Made by a program: the position numbers and the translations under genes. Positions 49,588 to 61,699 of a stretch of DNA of 64,000 nucleotides are shown piece by piece. The DNA is from Rhynchosporium graminicola (lineage: Eukaryota > Ascomycota > Leotiomycetes > Helotiales > Ploettnerulaceae). Below the pieces are notes generated by a model. The model ran no database searches and was not told the DNA's origin. It was given only the letters and a program-made list of their open reading frames with translations. How positions within the stretch are numbered: position 1 is the stretch's first letter; each line of letters begins with the position of its first letter. Where the stretch lies: assembly GCA_900074885.1 (NCBI GenBank), contig FJUW01000014.1, positions 192,505 to 256,504 on the forward strand. Direction: 5' to 3'.

Positions 49588-49667
49588 GTAGACTATATAA
49601 GATCGCTCTTAGCCTCCCTACTTGTTTATCCTTACTCGTATACCGCCTTGAGTCTTGTGTCGTTACA

Positions 49668-50586
49668 GATAAACTCCGAAATATCACTAGAGAAATCTAC
49701 TTCTTAATATCCCAAGTCGTAATATCTATAAACTTCTTAATAACCTCCTTTATATTACTCTCTATAAAAGTAGATTCTATAATATTATCTGCGACTTCTG
49801 CCTGATTATTCTCTAGCTATAATTTAGATATAACTTCTTACGAAAAGAAGCTAGTATAAATATTACGAAGGTCCTTTATTAGAGATTAGCAGGGGATTCG
49901 CTAGAGGGATCTGATTCATATTATGCGAAGACTACGAATTTCCTTAAGAAGAGTATTATTTATAGAACTAATAGCGATAGTAACTTTAGCTATAGCGCGT
50001 AGCGTATTATTAGATACTTTAGCGATCGCCGACTTAATACTAGAGGATAGCTCGATATTAGAATTAATAACTAGCTTCTAAGGAGATTTAATAGCTATAG
50101 TACTACTAATTTTGAAAGCATGATTAGCTCGCTTTTTCTCTGTATTAAAGCGTACTTAGGCAATCTTTAGCTCTTCTTAAGAACTCTCGCCTATCGCTAC
50201 TTCTATAGCTATATCTTGCAATCAACTGAGATTACTTATTAAAGTAGCTAGAACCTTACTAGCTAATAGCTAAGTACTCTCTGAAGAGGGGAAATTTATA
50301 CTTATATTCTCGTAAGATTTATTTTTCTTAATATAATTAGTATATTTACTAGTAATAGAATTAGAAGCTAAAGTATATATTAGATCAGGGAATAGAGTAT
50401 ACTTACTAGTATATCGCAGATAAGTCTCTAGACGCTCTACATCTTTATTTACCTTAGTATAAGCCTTCGACTTTATTTGCGTATTCTTCTAACTAGTATA
50501 TAGAGTCTTATTATAATAGGCAGAAGAGCTACTATCTTAGCTTAGATCGCCCTTAGTATTATCGTTATTATCTTCAGCTCGCCGGC
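49668..50586 (-). pseudogene. Host repeat G: unidentified minus-strand reading frame (left part)
   Basis: The minus strand holds a long frame broken only by RIP-type stops, rich in Ser, Lys, Asn and Ile. It contains KRRRAEDNN next to the insertion point of element E. Removing E and one ccggc joins this frame directly to the one at 60510-60660. I cannot assign a family; a retroelement gag or LINE ORF1 would be compatible. Its left end is cut by the family-B insertion. Confidence 0.45.
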
Positions 50587-50890
50587 TGTCACGGGTGAAT
50601 AATATATACACGAGGGTTTATCGTAGTATTTAATAAGTTCGATAAGGAGAGAGTAAGAATCTAACCGGAAGCCGCAAGAAAAGGTGCGTAGTACTAAGGC
50701 TTAGCCGAGCCTTAGTCAGCGAGTCGTGCTAGTAATACTAGCACTATAACCTAAGGGCTTAACACTTATATTACTCCCCTCCTCCCGCATATTTTAAAGC
50801 AGAGACTAATAGTAAATAGTTATAGAACTCCTCTCGTAGTTAATAACCGTGTTCTATTACTAAACGTTAGGCGTTCTACTATTATCGTTC

Positions 50891-51080
50891 GCTTTCTTTA
50901 TTATGATCCCGCCGCATTAGGCTAGCGCTCCGCTTCTATTGTCACTCGATCCGGCTAAGACCTTATAAAAGTATTATTATACTTCCTCCTATTATTATTC
51001 GCTTCCTTTATTATTATCCCGCCGCATTAGGCTAGCGCTCCGCTCCTACTATCGCTCGATCCGGCTAAGACGTTATAAAA
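50891..51080. repeat. Two copies of a ~110-bp repeat in the 3' part of E
   Basis: The block ATCCCGCCGCATTAGGCTAG...CGATCCGGCTAAGAC.TTATAAAAG occurs at about 50906-50980 and 51016-51090, offset 110 bp, with RIP-type differences. It is distinct from the 180-bp unit. Confidence 0.7.
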
Positions 51081-51828
51081 GAAGAGACCTTCTACCTTTT
51101 TAGACTTCTCTTTCCTCTTCTATATAATAATAATAACTATAGTAAGGTAAGTCCCTCCCCTTCCCTCTATTAAAAGAAAATATTAAAATTCGCGAATCAT
51201 ATATTAAAATCCCTTTACTATACTATCGGAATCCGCGCTAAAACCGGCGGAATCAGATATCTCTTATTATTCACTATATCGCTTATACCCTCTCGGGCTC
51301 TAATTATATCGATTAAGCTATAAGTATCGCACTCTATCCGTTCTCGGACGGAATCCTAACTAACTCAGTCGAATCGCTCCTGATTATATATCTGCTATAA
51401 GGATAGGAAAAAGAATTACGAGAACCTGTAAGTTTTCCCCGGATTCCGCGCGAAAACAGTCGGCTTACGTAATAGTCCTTAAATCTCCTATGTCGCTTAC
51501 TCCGTTTAGACTTATTCTACTAATACTAATAAGTAAGTATTATACTCCGCTTGTTTCTCGTCGGCTTACGCTCTATTCAGAAACGAGGCCTATACCGATC
51601 TCGTTAAGGTATTAAAGGCCTAGAAAGCCCTTAAGCCTCTCTAATCTTCTAGTCTTCTCTCTATATAAGTTTATTCGGTCCTTACTTATTCCTCGTTAGT
51701 AACTGATATTTTATAGTCCCCTTACTTCTAAGGTTACTACTTCTATTATTACTATCGTCGCCTAATAGGGTTAAACGTAAGTAATTATTAGACTCCGCTT
51801 ATCTTCCGTTAGCTTACTCTCTTTTAGT

Positions 51829-52044
51829 TGTTACGGCAGGGCACAGGTGGTGATAATGACTTGTATTCGCCCTTAAGGGTGCGCGTAGTAAAGAGAAGAA
51901 AAGATAAGGAGAAGAGGTTCTACTCTCGACTCCTTCCTTAAGGTATAGCCGTAGGGCTATACTAACTAATCTGCCGCGGCTGCTAAGGCTCGCTTACCCC
52001 CTCGTGCCTGGAGGCCTAAGGCTCCTCACGTACAGGTCGTGATA
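51829..52044 (-). repeat. 3' LTR of F
   Basis: This 216-bp LTR starts TGTTACGGCAGGGC and ends CAGGTCGTGATA. It keeps more CG/CA than the copy at 58200-58415. Confidence 0.88.
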
Positions 52045-55000
52045 TTACCCCCCTCTCCTATAAGGCTTCGTCCCCGAAGCGTGAAAAAACCGCTACTTCT
52101 CGCTACCTCTCTTAAAGAATTGCGTATAAGCAGTAGCTATTATAGGCTTATCGTCCTTTAACTCGCTGTAGTTATTAATACTATTATTATACGCTTCTAG
52201 CTATTTTAGGAGAAATCTTAAGGGGCTTTTCGCAGTCGGATACTATAAGTGGAAACGCTTAAGTAGATAAGGAGCTATTATAGCGTCTAAGCAGAAGTAC
52301 TATTCGAGGTCGTCGTTAGCTCCGGTCTACTTGATTTAGTACTATAAAGTTCCGCGAGAGACCCTAGAACCTAAGATAGCTTTAATCTCCTATTCGTCTT
52401 ACTCTAGTAATAGTTAGATTAGTGCTAGTGCTTATTGTACTTATCCTAGCAGCGGGTTTCGGTGTATTTATATAGCGAATATAAGTAGAAAATAGGGTAG
52501 ATTTACTACTCCTCTAGTAACTTAAGTTTCTAACTCTCTCTTACCTTTTCTAGCACTTCTACTAGTTTATACTACTTATCAGAGAGCTTCCGCGAAGATC
52601 TATCTATCTTCTAATTCGCTATAGAAATAAGAACTAAATCTCTAACTCTCTAATTTACCTCGCGGCGACTATAATTAGCTAGCTACTCTATTTTATCTTA
52701 TTAATTTTTAAGCGAGGATTTAGCGAATTCGGTAGCGTCTAGTATCCGGGTTACTATACGTAGCGTATCCTTACGATTAAGAGCCTCTATAGCAGTAGCT
52801 AGTAGTAAAGAGTTATTCAGGTCCTAAGAGGTTCTTACTTCGTAACTATTTAATAGCTAAAACAGCGATATAGTACTAAGAGACTTATAAGGAAGCGTAA
52901 GCTATACGATATTTATAACTAGTAGAAGCGAGCTCTAATTATCTTAGTAATACAAGTAGAATAGACGTAATATCTACTTAATATACTAGTTTATAACCTC
53001 CGTTTAACTATTAACGTTTAGGTTATAAGCGGTAGTAAGCTTAACCTTTATACTAAGGATTCGATAGTACTCGTTCTAGAAACTGGAAATAAACTATAGT
53101 CCTTAATCTAAGACTATAGAATCTGGTATACCGAAGTATCGACTCTAATAGATAGCGAATAGCTTAAATATTTATCGTACTATAATCGTCTTATAGTAAG
53201 GAATTAATACCGGTTTCTTAAATAGTCTATCTATTATCACGAAAGCCGTATTATAACCTCTCTCGTCTAGTAGTAACTCAGTGAAATCTATAGTTAGGTA
53301 TTAGTAAGGGCGTGCGGGAATAAGTAAGGGGTAGAGAAAACTAGGAGTCTTATCTCTCTTCGCTTTTATACAAGTGTAACTATAATTTGCGATATACCTA
53401 GTAGTATCTATAGTTATACCCTTCTAATAGTAGCTTCGTCTAAGAAGTAGCTTAACCTTCGAGTTACCTACGTATACTACTTAAGGTTAAGCGTAGATAT
53501 AACGAATTAGCGCTATTTATAGCTTAGGGGGTTTAGTAAGGACTTTTAATTATCCTTTATAGAATAGTTTATTATTTAATAGTTAGTAATCGGAATAGTT
53601 AAGTTTCGTCTTATCACGGAGTAACTCTAACTCTAGCGACTCCTTATTTACTAAGAAGACTCGGTCGATAATATTATAGTTTTCGATATCGTAAGTAACT
53701 ATAAAAGTAGTATTAGAGGCTTCCCTTACGAGAAATTCTTCTTCTATAGGTAAGTCGACCGGTAAACCGGGATTATAAGTTTTCTCTTATAAAACAGTCT
53801 TAAGAGTAGTAATAGGAGAGATCTCGACTAGCTAATCTAATAGTAAGCTATAGACTTCTTTAACGTAATCGAATTCAGCTATTTAAATAGACTAGCCGAG
53901 TTCCTAGAGTACTTCCGAGCTGATTTTATTATTTAGGATTAGCTATTAGTTCCGAAGTATACGCTTTCTAGCTTCTAGTAGCGATAGGTCCTGATCTTAT
54001 TATAATAGTATATTAGCTAGAGTATTTATAACTCTTATTCGGTATATGATCTTAAAGTGGAATTAAGCGAAGAATTCAGCTTATCTCGCTTACTATATAT
54101 TAAGATCTTTAGTTATTATAAAATACTCTAAGGTATAGTAATTAGTATAGATATAAATAGTTTTCTATGCTCTAAGTAGCTTAGGCTTATACTACTAGAA
54201 GGAGCGAAAGATAGCAAGGAGCTCCTTATTATAGATTAGGTAATTCAGCTCCGTATCGATTATCGTTTTAGAGAAGAAACCGACCGGATAGAATATTCCG
54301 TTTTCTTAAAGTTATAAGAGTATATCAGCTACTACCCTATCCGACGAGTCGGTTTCGAGTTTAATCTATTTAAATAGGTCGTAATAACATAAGATAGGTA
54401 CTATTTATAAGGCGTGCTATAGACGCTCTTATGCTTCCTTATAAGCTCTACCGAAGTGAAAGGGGATATCTTTTCTAGTTAGTAATATAAGCGGTCAGCA
54501 GATACTATTATAGTCTTTAATAAACTATTAGTAGAAGTTGCAAAACCCTAAGTAGCTCTATACGCCGCGAACATAGCTAGTATACTTCTAGTTCTTAATA
54601 ACCTTAATCTTCTCGGGACTAACTTTAATTCTATTAATACTAATAATAAATCTAAGAAACTTCGTATAAGTAATACCGAATTCAGATTTCTTAATATCAG
54701 CTTAAAAGCTATAGGCCTATAGAATCTCGAGAATCTTTCGTATATAGATATCGTGCTCTACCTCTGAGTCTGAATAGATTAAGATATTATCTAAGTACGC
54801 TAAGTAGAAGTCGTCTAAGTGCTCTATTAATATATTATTAATAAAACGCTAAAAGATAGCTAGCTTATTTATAAGGCCGAAGGGAAGCACCTTATACTTA
54901 TATGCCCTGTATCGAGTGCGAAAGGTAATTAAATTTTCAGAATCTTTCGATATGCGGATTTTATAAAACGCTTATTAAATATCGACTTTCGTGAAGATTT

Positions 55001-58000
55001 TCGCCTTAGAGATTCGTGCTATTATCTTATCGATTAATAGAATAAGGTATAGGTCCTTCTAGGTAAGCTCGTTTAGCTTCCGAAAGTTAATATAGAATTA
55101 TAGCTTACTACTCGCTTTTTTAGCTATTAGGATTAGTATAGCCTAAGGAGTATTAGATAATACGATAAAGCTTTTATAGAGGTTCTTAGTGATATATTAT
55201 TTAGCCTCTACTAAGTACTTATCCGGTATCCTTCGAAGTAGTTTAGTAGTTAAGGTATTATCTCCTGTAAGCTTAATCTTATAATCTACTATTAGTCGTC
55301 TCTTAACTAAATCGTTAGAGGCTCTCGCGGAGAAGAGATCTTTAAATTCCTTTTACTTAGTAGGGAGTCTTTCCTTAATTATCTTATAGTTCTTACGATA
55401 CTTTGCTTTCCTAGCTTCGTTAGCAGTAAGACCTTCGTCGAGAGCGTATAATTCGATAGTATCTGCTACTTAAGTGCTTTTATAATACTAAATTTCGTTT
55501 TGGATTTCTTTTAAGGAAGTAACAAATACCTTAGAGCTATTACCTTTATTTTAGTATTTCCGGTTTAAATAGAAGTTATATATAGTAGTAGCTAAGATCT
55601 AGTTAATATCAGTTTTATAAGGTAAATCTCTTACCTCTCGACGTGCAGTATACTTATCGATCTAATACTATTTAGTTGCTTTATAGGTAATATTATCCTC
55701 TCGGGAACCGGGATCACGAGTCTAGAAGGGGTTATTAGCTAACTCGTGACTTACTAATAGCTTATTCATAGCTTATACGCTATACTTCTATTCTCTTATA
55801 AACGCTAATAAGCGATTTTCTTTTGCCTTCTTAACCGGCGCCGGTCGAGAAGCTTATACGCTAGTAACTTCTTTATCTATTAGAGTATCTTATCGCTCTT
55901 AATTAAGTTAATATTATTAGCTTACTACCTTATCGCTTAGAGGTAATAGTAGCTCTAGTCTTTTATTATAGTAGAGTATTAGTAGTATATCTATTAGCTA
56001 CTCTAGATAGTTCTTATAGTAACGATTAAAGTTTTATTTAAGTTCGTAATATTCTAAGAATTTACGTCCTATTAATATATTATTACTCTCTAAATCGGTA
56101 ATCAGGAAAGGGAAGTTAACTCGATAATAGTCAATAGTAAGAGTAAGGAGAATTACGTAGGTAATAGTAGTACTAGCCTTTCTATTATAACTAGTAAGGA
56201 TAATAGGTTTCGGGAGAGTAAGGAAATTAATACCTAAGAGATCACGAAGTTTAAGAGCGACTAAGGTACATAAGGCTCTAAAGATATTTACTCTACTATC
56301 GATATATACTTCTGTTTTAATAAATAATCTATTTCTTCTTAATTCTATAGTAACTAGGAATTATTTTCCTCTAATAAGAGAACAGAAATTAGTATTTAAG
56401 TCTTTCTATAAATCGAGGCGTTAGCTATAGAGTAAGACTATTCTATAGCTTAGTAGTTTCCTAATAGCTTATCGATCTCTACTAGAGAGAAGATATCGGC
56501 GTTGTTATTATTATCCTCCTTCGCGCTATATATAGCGGCGATATCCTCTATAGTCTAGCTAGTTATCTTAGCGATTTTTATAGCATTAGGATAATCCTAA
56601 GCTTAATAACTATCCTTCTTATAGATACAGCAGGTATTAGTAGTAGTAGCGGTACGAGGTACTTATAAACCGGGACTATAGGTATTAGCTCGTAAGATAG
56701 CCTTAGGAGCGAATCGTATATTCTTAGTACGATCGTTAATCTAGGAACTACTTTTAGTAGCACGTTTAGTACCGAAGTAAGTTTCTCTCTTAAGAATACC
56801 CGGGACCTTAACTAGAATAATAGTAGTAATAGCTTTTTTATTAAGGTTCTACTTAGTAGTGATATTTCTAAACTTACGATTACTAATAGCGAGGAACTCG
56901 TCGAGGGTAATATAGTTATAGTTCATCTTATACTTCCGGGTAGTAATAGTATACTCTAAAGCGAGAGAGAGCTTATTATAGAGGTCACTGAATTATTATT
57001 CCTTAGGAATCTTACTAGTAGTAGCGAAGTTAGTGAACTAGACTCGGAATTAGTTATAAGTTATAGTATTAGTTATAATAAGACATTTATAGGAAGCCTT
57101 AGCTTTCTGAACGCGGTTATAATTAAAGAAACGCTAGTCGAAAGCGGCTAAGACGTCAGCAGTATCTTTAAATTCGGTATTATCTATATACTAAAGAATA
57201 ATAGTCTTAGCCTCGCCTCCGGTGCTCTTAAAGTAAGCCTTGATTTAGGTAGCGCTAGTGCGGAAATTACTAGAGAACTCTTCTATAAAGATCTTTATAT
57301 CTATCTTCTAAGCGTTATACTCGATCTCACTCTTATAGTCAGTAAAGATAAGGCGAGAGTAACGAATCTTATAAGCGTCGATAGGAGCGATAACTTAATT
57401 AATCTTTAGAAAGTAGTAATTAATAGGTAGCTAGAGGTCTATAGTAAGGGCGCGGGCTTAACAGGTAGTAGTATTATCTCTAGCTCTAGTAGTCTTACTA
57501 GTAGTAACTAGATTAGTAATCTATTTTATCTACGTAGCGTTAAAAGTAAGTGTTTCCGCTATAATAACAGATAGAGTGCTTTCTCTAGTAATAGGAGTAA
57601 GAGTAGTAGATTTAGTCTCCGAGACAGGAGAGATTAATAGTAATATAGGTAGGAGTGCGGTAGTAGCGTCGATAGTTAAGGTTAACTTTAGAGGTTTTAG
57701 GGACTCGGGCTGAGGTATAAGTTCCTTATCCGCTTCCTCGAAGTCGTTATTAATAGACCCTGAACCGGTTTCTTCCTTAATAGTATCACTCTTAATAGTA
57801 TCTCTAATAGTATCCTCTGCTAGCGCGCTTCTACTTATCTTCTGTTCGGGGAACCCGAGTCTATCTAGTATAGAGGGCTCTCGAGTGCTTCGGCGCGGTT
57901 ATATATGGGAGGGCCTGTAGGATGCGTAAAGCTAAGCACGAGACTAAGGGCGCAAAAAATATCGCAATAGGGCTTTTTAGTGGAATTATACTATAGAGGT

Positions 58001-58199
58001 AGTACTAATTAAGGGAGGGAGTTAAGCTTTCTCTGAAACACTCTACTTCTAAGGTATAGAAGTAGACGGCGCGTATATTCGAAGTTATCGAGTACAGGTA
58101 GAGTGGAAGTCGTAGAAGTCGTACTAAGAAGGTAGTGCTAGCTTTAAGGCTTCCAAATAGATATTACTACTTCCTAGCGAGATAGTTAATCTTTTCTTA

Positions 58200-58415
58200 T
58201 ATTATAGCAGGGTATAGGGGGTGATAATAACTTATATTCGCTCTTAAGGGTACGCGTAGTAAAGAGAAGAAAAGATAAGGAGAAGAGGTTCTACTCTCGA
58301 CTCCTTCCTTAAGGTATAGCCGTAGGGCTATACTGACTACTCTGCCGCGGCTGCTAAGGCTCGCTTACCCCCTCGTGCCTGGAGGCCTGAGGCTCCTCAC
58401 GTACAGGTCGTGACA
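58200..58415 (-). repeat. 5' LTR of F
   Basis: This 216-bp copy matches 51829-52044, differing mainly by RIP-type transitions at its left end. Confidence 0.88.
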
Positions 58416-58740
58416 TTAGTGCTAGAGGAGTACCTCTAGCCCTTATTTTAGGACCCCGCCGAGCCTCCTAGGGACTCCGTAGGAAATATAGCGGAATACG
58501 TATCCTTTCTATAGCGTTATCTTCTTAAGAAAAAGAATATCCTAAAATTAATCTTCTTTTTCCTTTTCCTTCTGCGAGCCGACTTCCTTAGCTCGCTCTC
58601 TTTTCTTTAACTACGATAGATCGCGCTCCGGCTAGTCGTTATCGCTCTCCTATCTATTCCTATAGTAAACCGACTATATCGACTTGCACTTAAGACTTAA
58701 GTAGTTCTACTATAGCTATATAGCTTTAGTCTTCTTTCTT

Positions 58741-59820
58741 ATAGTCTTACGCTATCTTTATAGCAGCTACCTTCTAGTAACTATCGCCTCCCTATTTAAG
58801 TAGAGTATACCTCTTTCTATCTCTAACTTACGTAGCCCTTCCTTAAACCCCCGGAGACCTATATATATATAGCTATCTCTAGAGTAGTTCTTTATTATAG
58901 CCCTATTATTAATATCTAGCGTTTCCTTCCGCTTCTAATATCGCGGAGCCTTTCCTTAAGCTTCCGGAAGCTAGCGCCTACGTAACTATCTACCCCCGGA
59001 GTAGTCTTTCGTTATAGCCCCCTTTTATATTATTATCTTCCGGCGTCTTTATAGCGGCTACTATTATATAGCTACTACCTCCCTGTTTAAGGCGGGATAA
59101 ACCTTCTTCTGCTTCTAATATCGCGGAGCCCTTCCTTAAGCTTCCGGAGGCTAGCGCTTACGTAGCTATCTACTCTCGGAGTAGTCTTTTGTTATAGCCC
59201 CCTTTTATATTATTATCTTCCGGCGTCTTTATAGTAGCTATTATTATATAGCTACTACTTCCCTATTTAAGGTGGGATAAACCTTCTTCTATATCTAATA
59301 TCGCGGAGCCCTTCCTCAAGCTTCCGGAGGCTAGCGCTTACGCAGCTATCTACCCCCGGAGTAGTCTTTTGTTATAGCTCCCCTTTATATTATTATTTTC
59401 CGGCGTCTTTACAGCGGCTACTATTATATAGCTACCGCCTCCTTATTTAAGGTGAGATAAACCTCCTTCTGCTTCTGATATCGCGGAGCCCTTCCTTAAG
59501 CTTCCGGAGGCTAGCGCTTACGTAGCTATCTACCCCCGGAGTAGTCTTTCGTTATAGCCCCCCTTTATATTATTATCTTCCGGCGTCTTTATAGCAGCTA
59601 CTATTATATAACCGCCGCCTCTCTATTTAAGTAGAGTATACCTCTTTCTGTCTCTAACTTACCGGAGCACTTCTTCAGAGTCCGGAGACTAGCGTATACG
59701 TAGCTGCCTCCGGAGTAGTTCTTTGTTATAGCTTACTTATACTATTATCTTCTGATATCTTTATAGTAGCTACTATTAAGTAGCTACTGCTTCCCTATTT
59801 AAAGTAAGATAAACCTCCTT
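58741..59820 (-). repeat. Six 180-bp tandem repeats in E, encoding a 60-residue repeat on the minus strand
   Basis: Units start near 58741, 58921, 59101, 59281, 59461 and 59641, with exact 180-bp period. Each contains TATCGCGGAGCC or a variant. The central four are the most alike. Because 180 = 3 x 60, one minus-strand frame passes through all units and is stopped only at TAG/TAA in places where a sister unit keeps CAG, or where TGG is expected. A typical unit includes KGSAILEAEEGLSRL, then SSYIIVAAIKTPEDNNIK and GGYNERLLRG. I know no family with this repeat. Confidence 0.75.
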
Positions 59821-60514
59821 CCTTTATCTTAGATATCGTCGAAGGATTATTATTATCCGCGCGTTCCTAAGCGGCTACCGGCTAGCGATAGTCGCTCCTT
59901 ATATCTTTTAGGTATATATTCTACTTAAGCTATCGAATAGCTTCTATCGTCCGCTTATTCGTAGGTAGCGACTAACTGATTATCGCTGCTTTTCTTAACT
60001 ATTTAGGAGTAGTTTATACCTTAAGCTACTTCTTACTTTTCTACTCTTATAAAAAATTTTTAGCTACCTTTCTGCTCTTATCTTATAAGTTCAAGGGATA
60101 AATTAGGCGTACTCTAGCTTAAGAATAGCGGAATCTATCGAATCTTCGTTTTTTCTCGCGTTCTTAGAGCTTTCTCTAGGTATCGTTAGTATCGATTCGG
60201 CTTCTATTACTCCTATACTTTTACTATCCTATTATTAATAATTTATCGAAGACTTCGTTCCTCGACTACGATTATTCGGACTCCGATATAAAGGCTACGG
60301 GAGCTAGTTATTTAATCGAACTTAATATTATAAGTGAATAATATATACACGAGGGTTTATCGTAATATTTAATAAGTTCGATAAGGAGAGAGTAAGAATC
60401 TAACCGGAAGCCGCAAGAAAAGGTGCGTAGTGCTAAGGCTTAACCGAGCCTTAGTCAGCGAGTCGTACTAGTAATACCAGCACCATAACCCAAGGGCTTG
60501 ACCCTTATACCGGC

Positions 60515-60680
60515 GCTTAGTCGATAATCCGCTAGTAGTTATAGTTCTACTCTTATTATTAATAGAGGTAAATCTATTACTAGAAGGATTATTATTATTA
60601 AGCGAACTACTAGCGGCGCGCTTATAAAAGTTCTTCTTAGATACCAAAGGCTTAAGTTAGTACTACTTAATACCTCGGAT
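60515..60680 (-). pseudogene. Host repeat G, right (upstream) part of the reading frame
   Basis: The minus strand reads KKNFYKRAASSSLNNNN...TSGLSTKR up to the E insertion and continues in frame at 50581 after removal of E and one ccggc. Upstream of about 60660 the frame has several stops and no clear start. Confidence 0.45.
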
Positions 60681-61387
60681 CTATAACTTATATATAGTTA
60701 TTATTAGTTAAAGTTAGTTGAAAAAGAAGAAAAGAAGAGAGAAGTTTAGTATTTATATAGGAGTTATCTAATATTATATCTTATATTCTTATCCTCGTAA
60801 ACAATAAAGGAAAATCAGAATAAAGATAAATATTAGAAGTAATACCTTACTAGCGTATTACTAAAGTATCGCTAGCTAGGATATTTTTATACTTTCACTT
60901 CTAGGATAGAAGTACTAAGAGGAGAGATATTATAATAGGTCTATACGCTTAGCGCCTTCTACTCTATACTTTAGTACAGGAGAGGAAGGAAGATCCTTCT
61001 CTCCTTATCAATTAGTTTCTATATTAACTAGATTATTACTAGCGAACCTCTAGTGACTTCTCTACTATTCTATTATATCTATTACCTCAGCGTACTAAGT
61101 GATCATTATAATTACTCTCGAAGTATATATAAAATCGATTAATTACTGGGTTTAATTCGCATCGAGGCGGAAATGTCTACTAGTAGACTTTTAAGGAGTA
61201 TCGGGCTCGTGATCCAAAGCGTAGTAAACTCGTCGAATAGTAGTATTAAGTATCTTTATAATCTTAGTAAGTAGTTTATCGTATCGAAAGGCTAATTTAA
61301 TATCGCGTCTTTGATCTCGAGTAGTACGTAGATCGCGTCGGTATTAAAGCTTTTTACTAGCTAAGGTGAGAGGTGGAATACCTTTGT
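60681..61387. other. AT-rich repeat-like DNA, right edge of the TE block
   Basis: It is RIP-like with no convincing frame. Composition returns to normal between about 61380 and 61450. Confidence 0.5.
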
Positions 61388-61684
61388 TTAGGTCCTAAAC
61401 GAAGGATTATCCCGATTTCTGATCGAGTTAGAAGAGAGAGGTATAAAATTAGAAAATTCACTATACTTGTCTTGAATTAAGTATGTTTTGATAGTAATAC
61501 TGGACGCGACTGGTGATCTGCTACCTCTGTCTCCTGAAGGCAGTGAGACATAATTCACCCCCGGCACCTCCGTAGCTATCGATATGAAGATAGAGTGCGC
61601 TAAGCCTGAAGCGATAAACTCGACTGCGTCTTGTAAACAGATAGGCTTATTGAAACAGATTTGCCTAAAAAATATCTTCTTCAT
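61388..61684 (-). CDS. Weak ORF, 98 codons, at the TE/unique boundary
   Basis: The frame starts ATGAAGAAG at 61684 and ends at 61388. The N-terminal two thirds lie in normal-composition DNA, and the C-terminus enters the AT-rich zone. No domain, signal peptide or homologue is recognised. It may be a gene remnant truncated by the repeat block. Confidence 0.25.
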   Translation of the reverse strand: MKKIFFRQICFNKPICLQDAVEFIASGLAHSIFISIATEVPGVNYVSLPSGDRGSRSPVASSITIKTYLIQDKYSEFSNFIPLSSNSIRNRDNPSFRT

Positions 61685-61699
61685 GAGTTCGAGTCTGCG

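Larger units (their letters stand above)
46126..49667 (+). mobile_element. Gypsy family B, 3' end in plus orientation with split 3' LTR
   Basis: 46126-46729 matches the reverse complement of about 2054-2660 in B1. A run of G (46716-46726) precedes the 3' LTR, which starts at 46730. The LTR is split after 46931 by a solo Copia LTR (with A2 inside it) and resumes at 49593 to end at 49667 with GTCGTTACA. Confidence 0.85.
51829..58415 (-). mobile_element. Element F: Gypsy chromovirus nested in E, 6587 bp, minus strand
   Basis: LTRs of 216 bp lie at 51829-52044 and 58200-58415, flanked by ttagt (51824-51828, 58416-58420). The purine tract complement lies at 52045-52060. On the minus strand a gag zinc knuckle is seen near 56590-56640 (Cys and His to Tyr). 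The reverse transcriptase box reads AYLDNILIYSDSE near 54770-54810. Integrase lies at about 53400-53100, and a chromodomain near 52420-52230 (EIKAILGSRVSRGTL). All frames carry RIP stops. Confidence 0.9.
50587..60509 (-). mobile_element. Element E: LTR retroelement with internal tandem repeats, minus strand
   Basis: LTRs of 184 bp lie at 50587-50770 and 60326-60509, with perfect ccggc duplications (50582-50586, 60510-60514). The purine tract complement (ttactcccctcctcccgc) follows the left LTR, so transcription runs right to left. Without nested element F the interior is about 3.0 kb. It holds six 180-bp tandem repeats (58741-59820) and a pair of 110-bp-spaced repeats near the left end. I see no reverse transcriptase or integrase, so it is probably non-autonomous. 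Confidence 0.85.

Noticed and set aside
56578..56763. 61-codon minus-strand ORF rich in Leu/Ile/Val
   Set aside because: It overlaps, in another frame, the gag zinc knuckle of element F, which is the meaningful frame.
58741..59820. CRISPR-like array
   Set aside because: The units are contiguous 180-bp tandem copies without spacers, in a eukaryotic retroelement.
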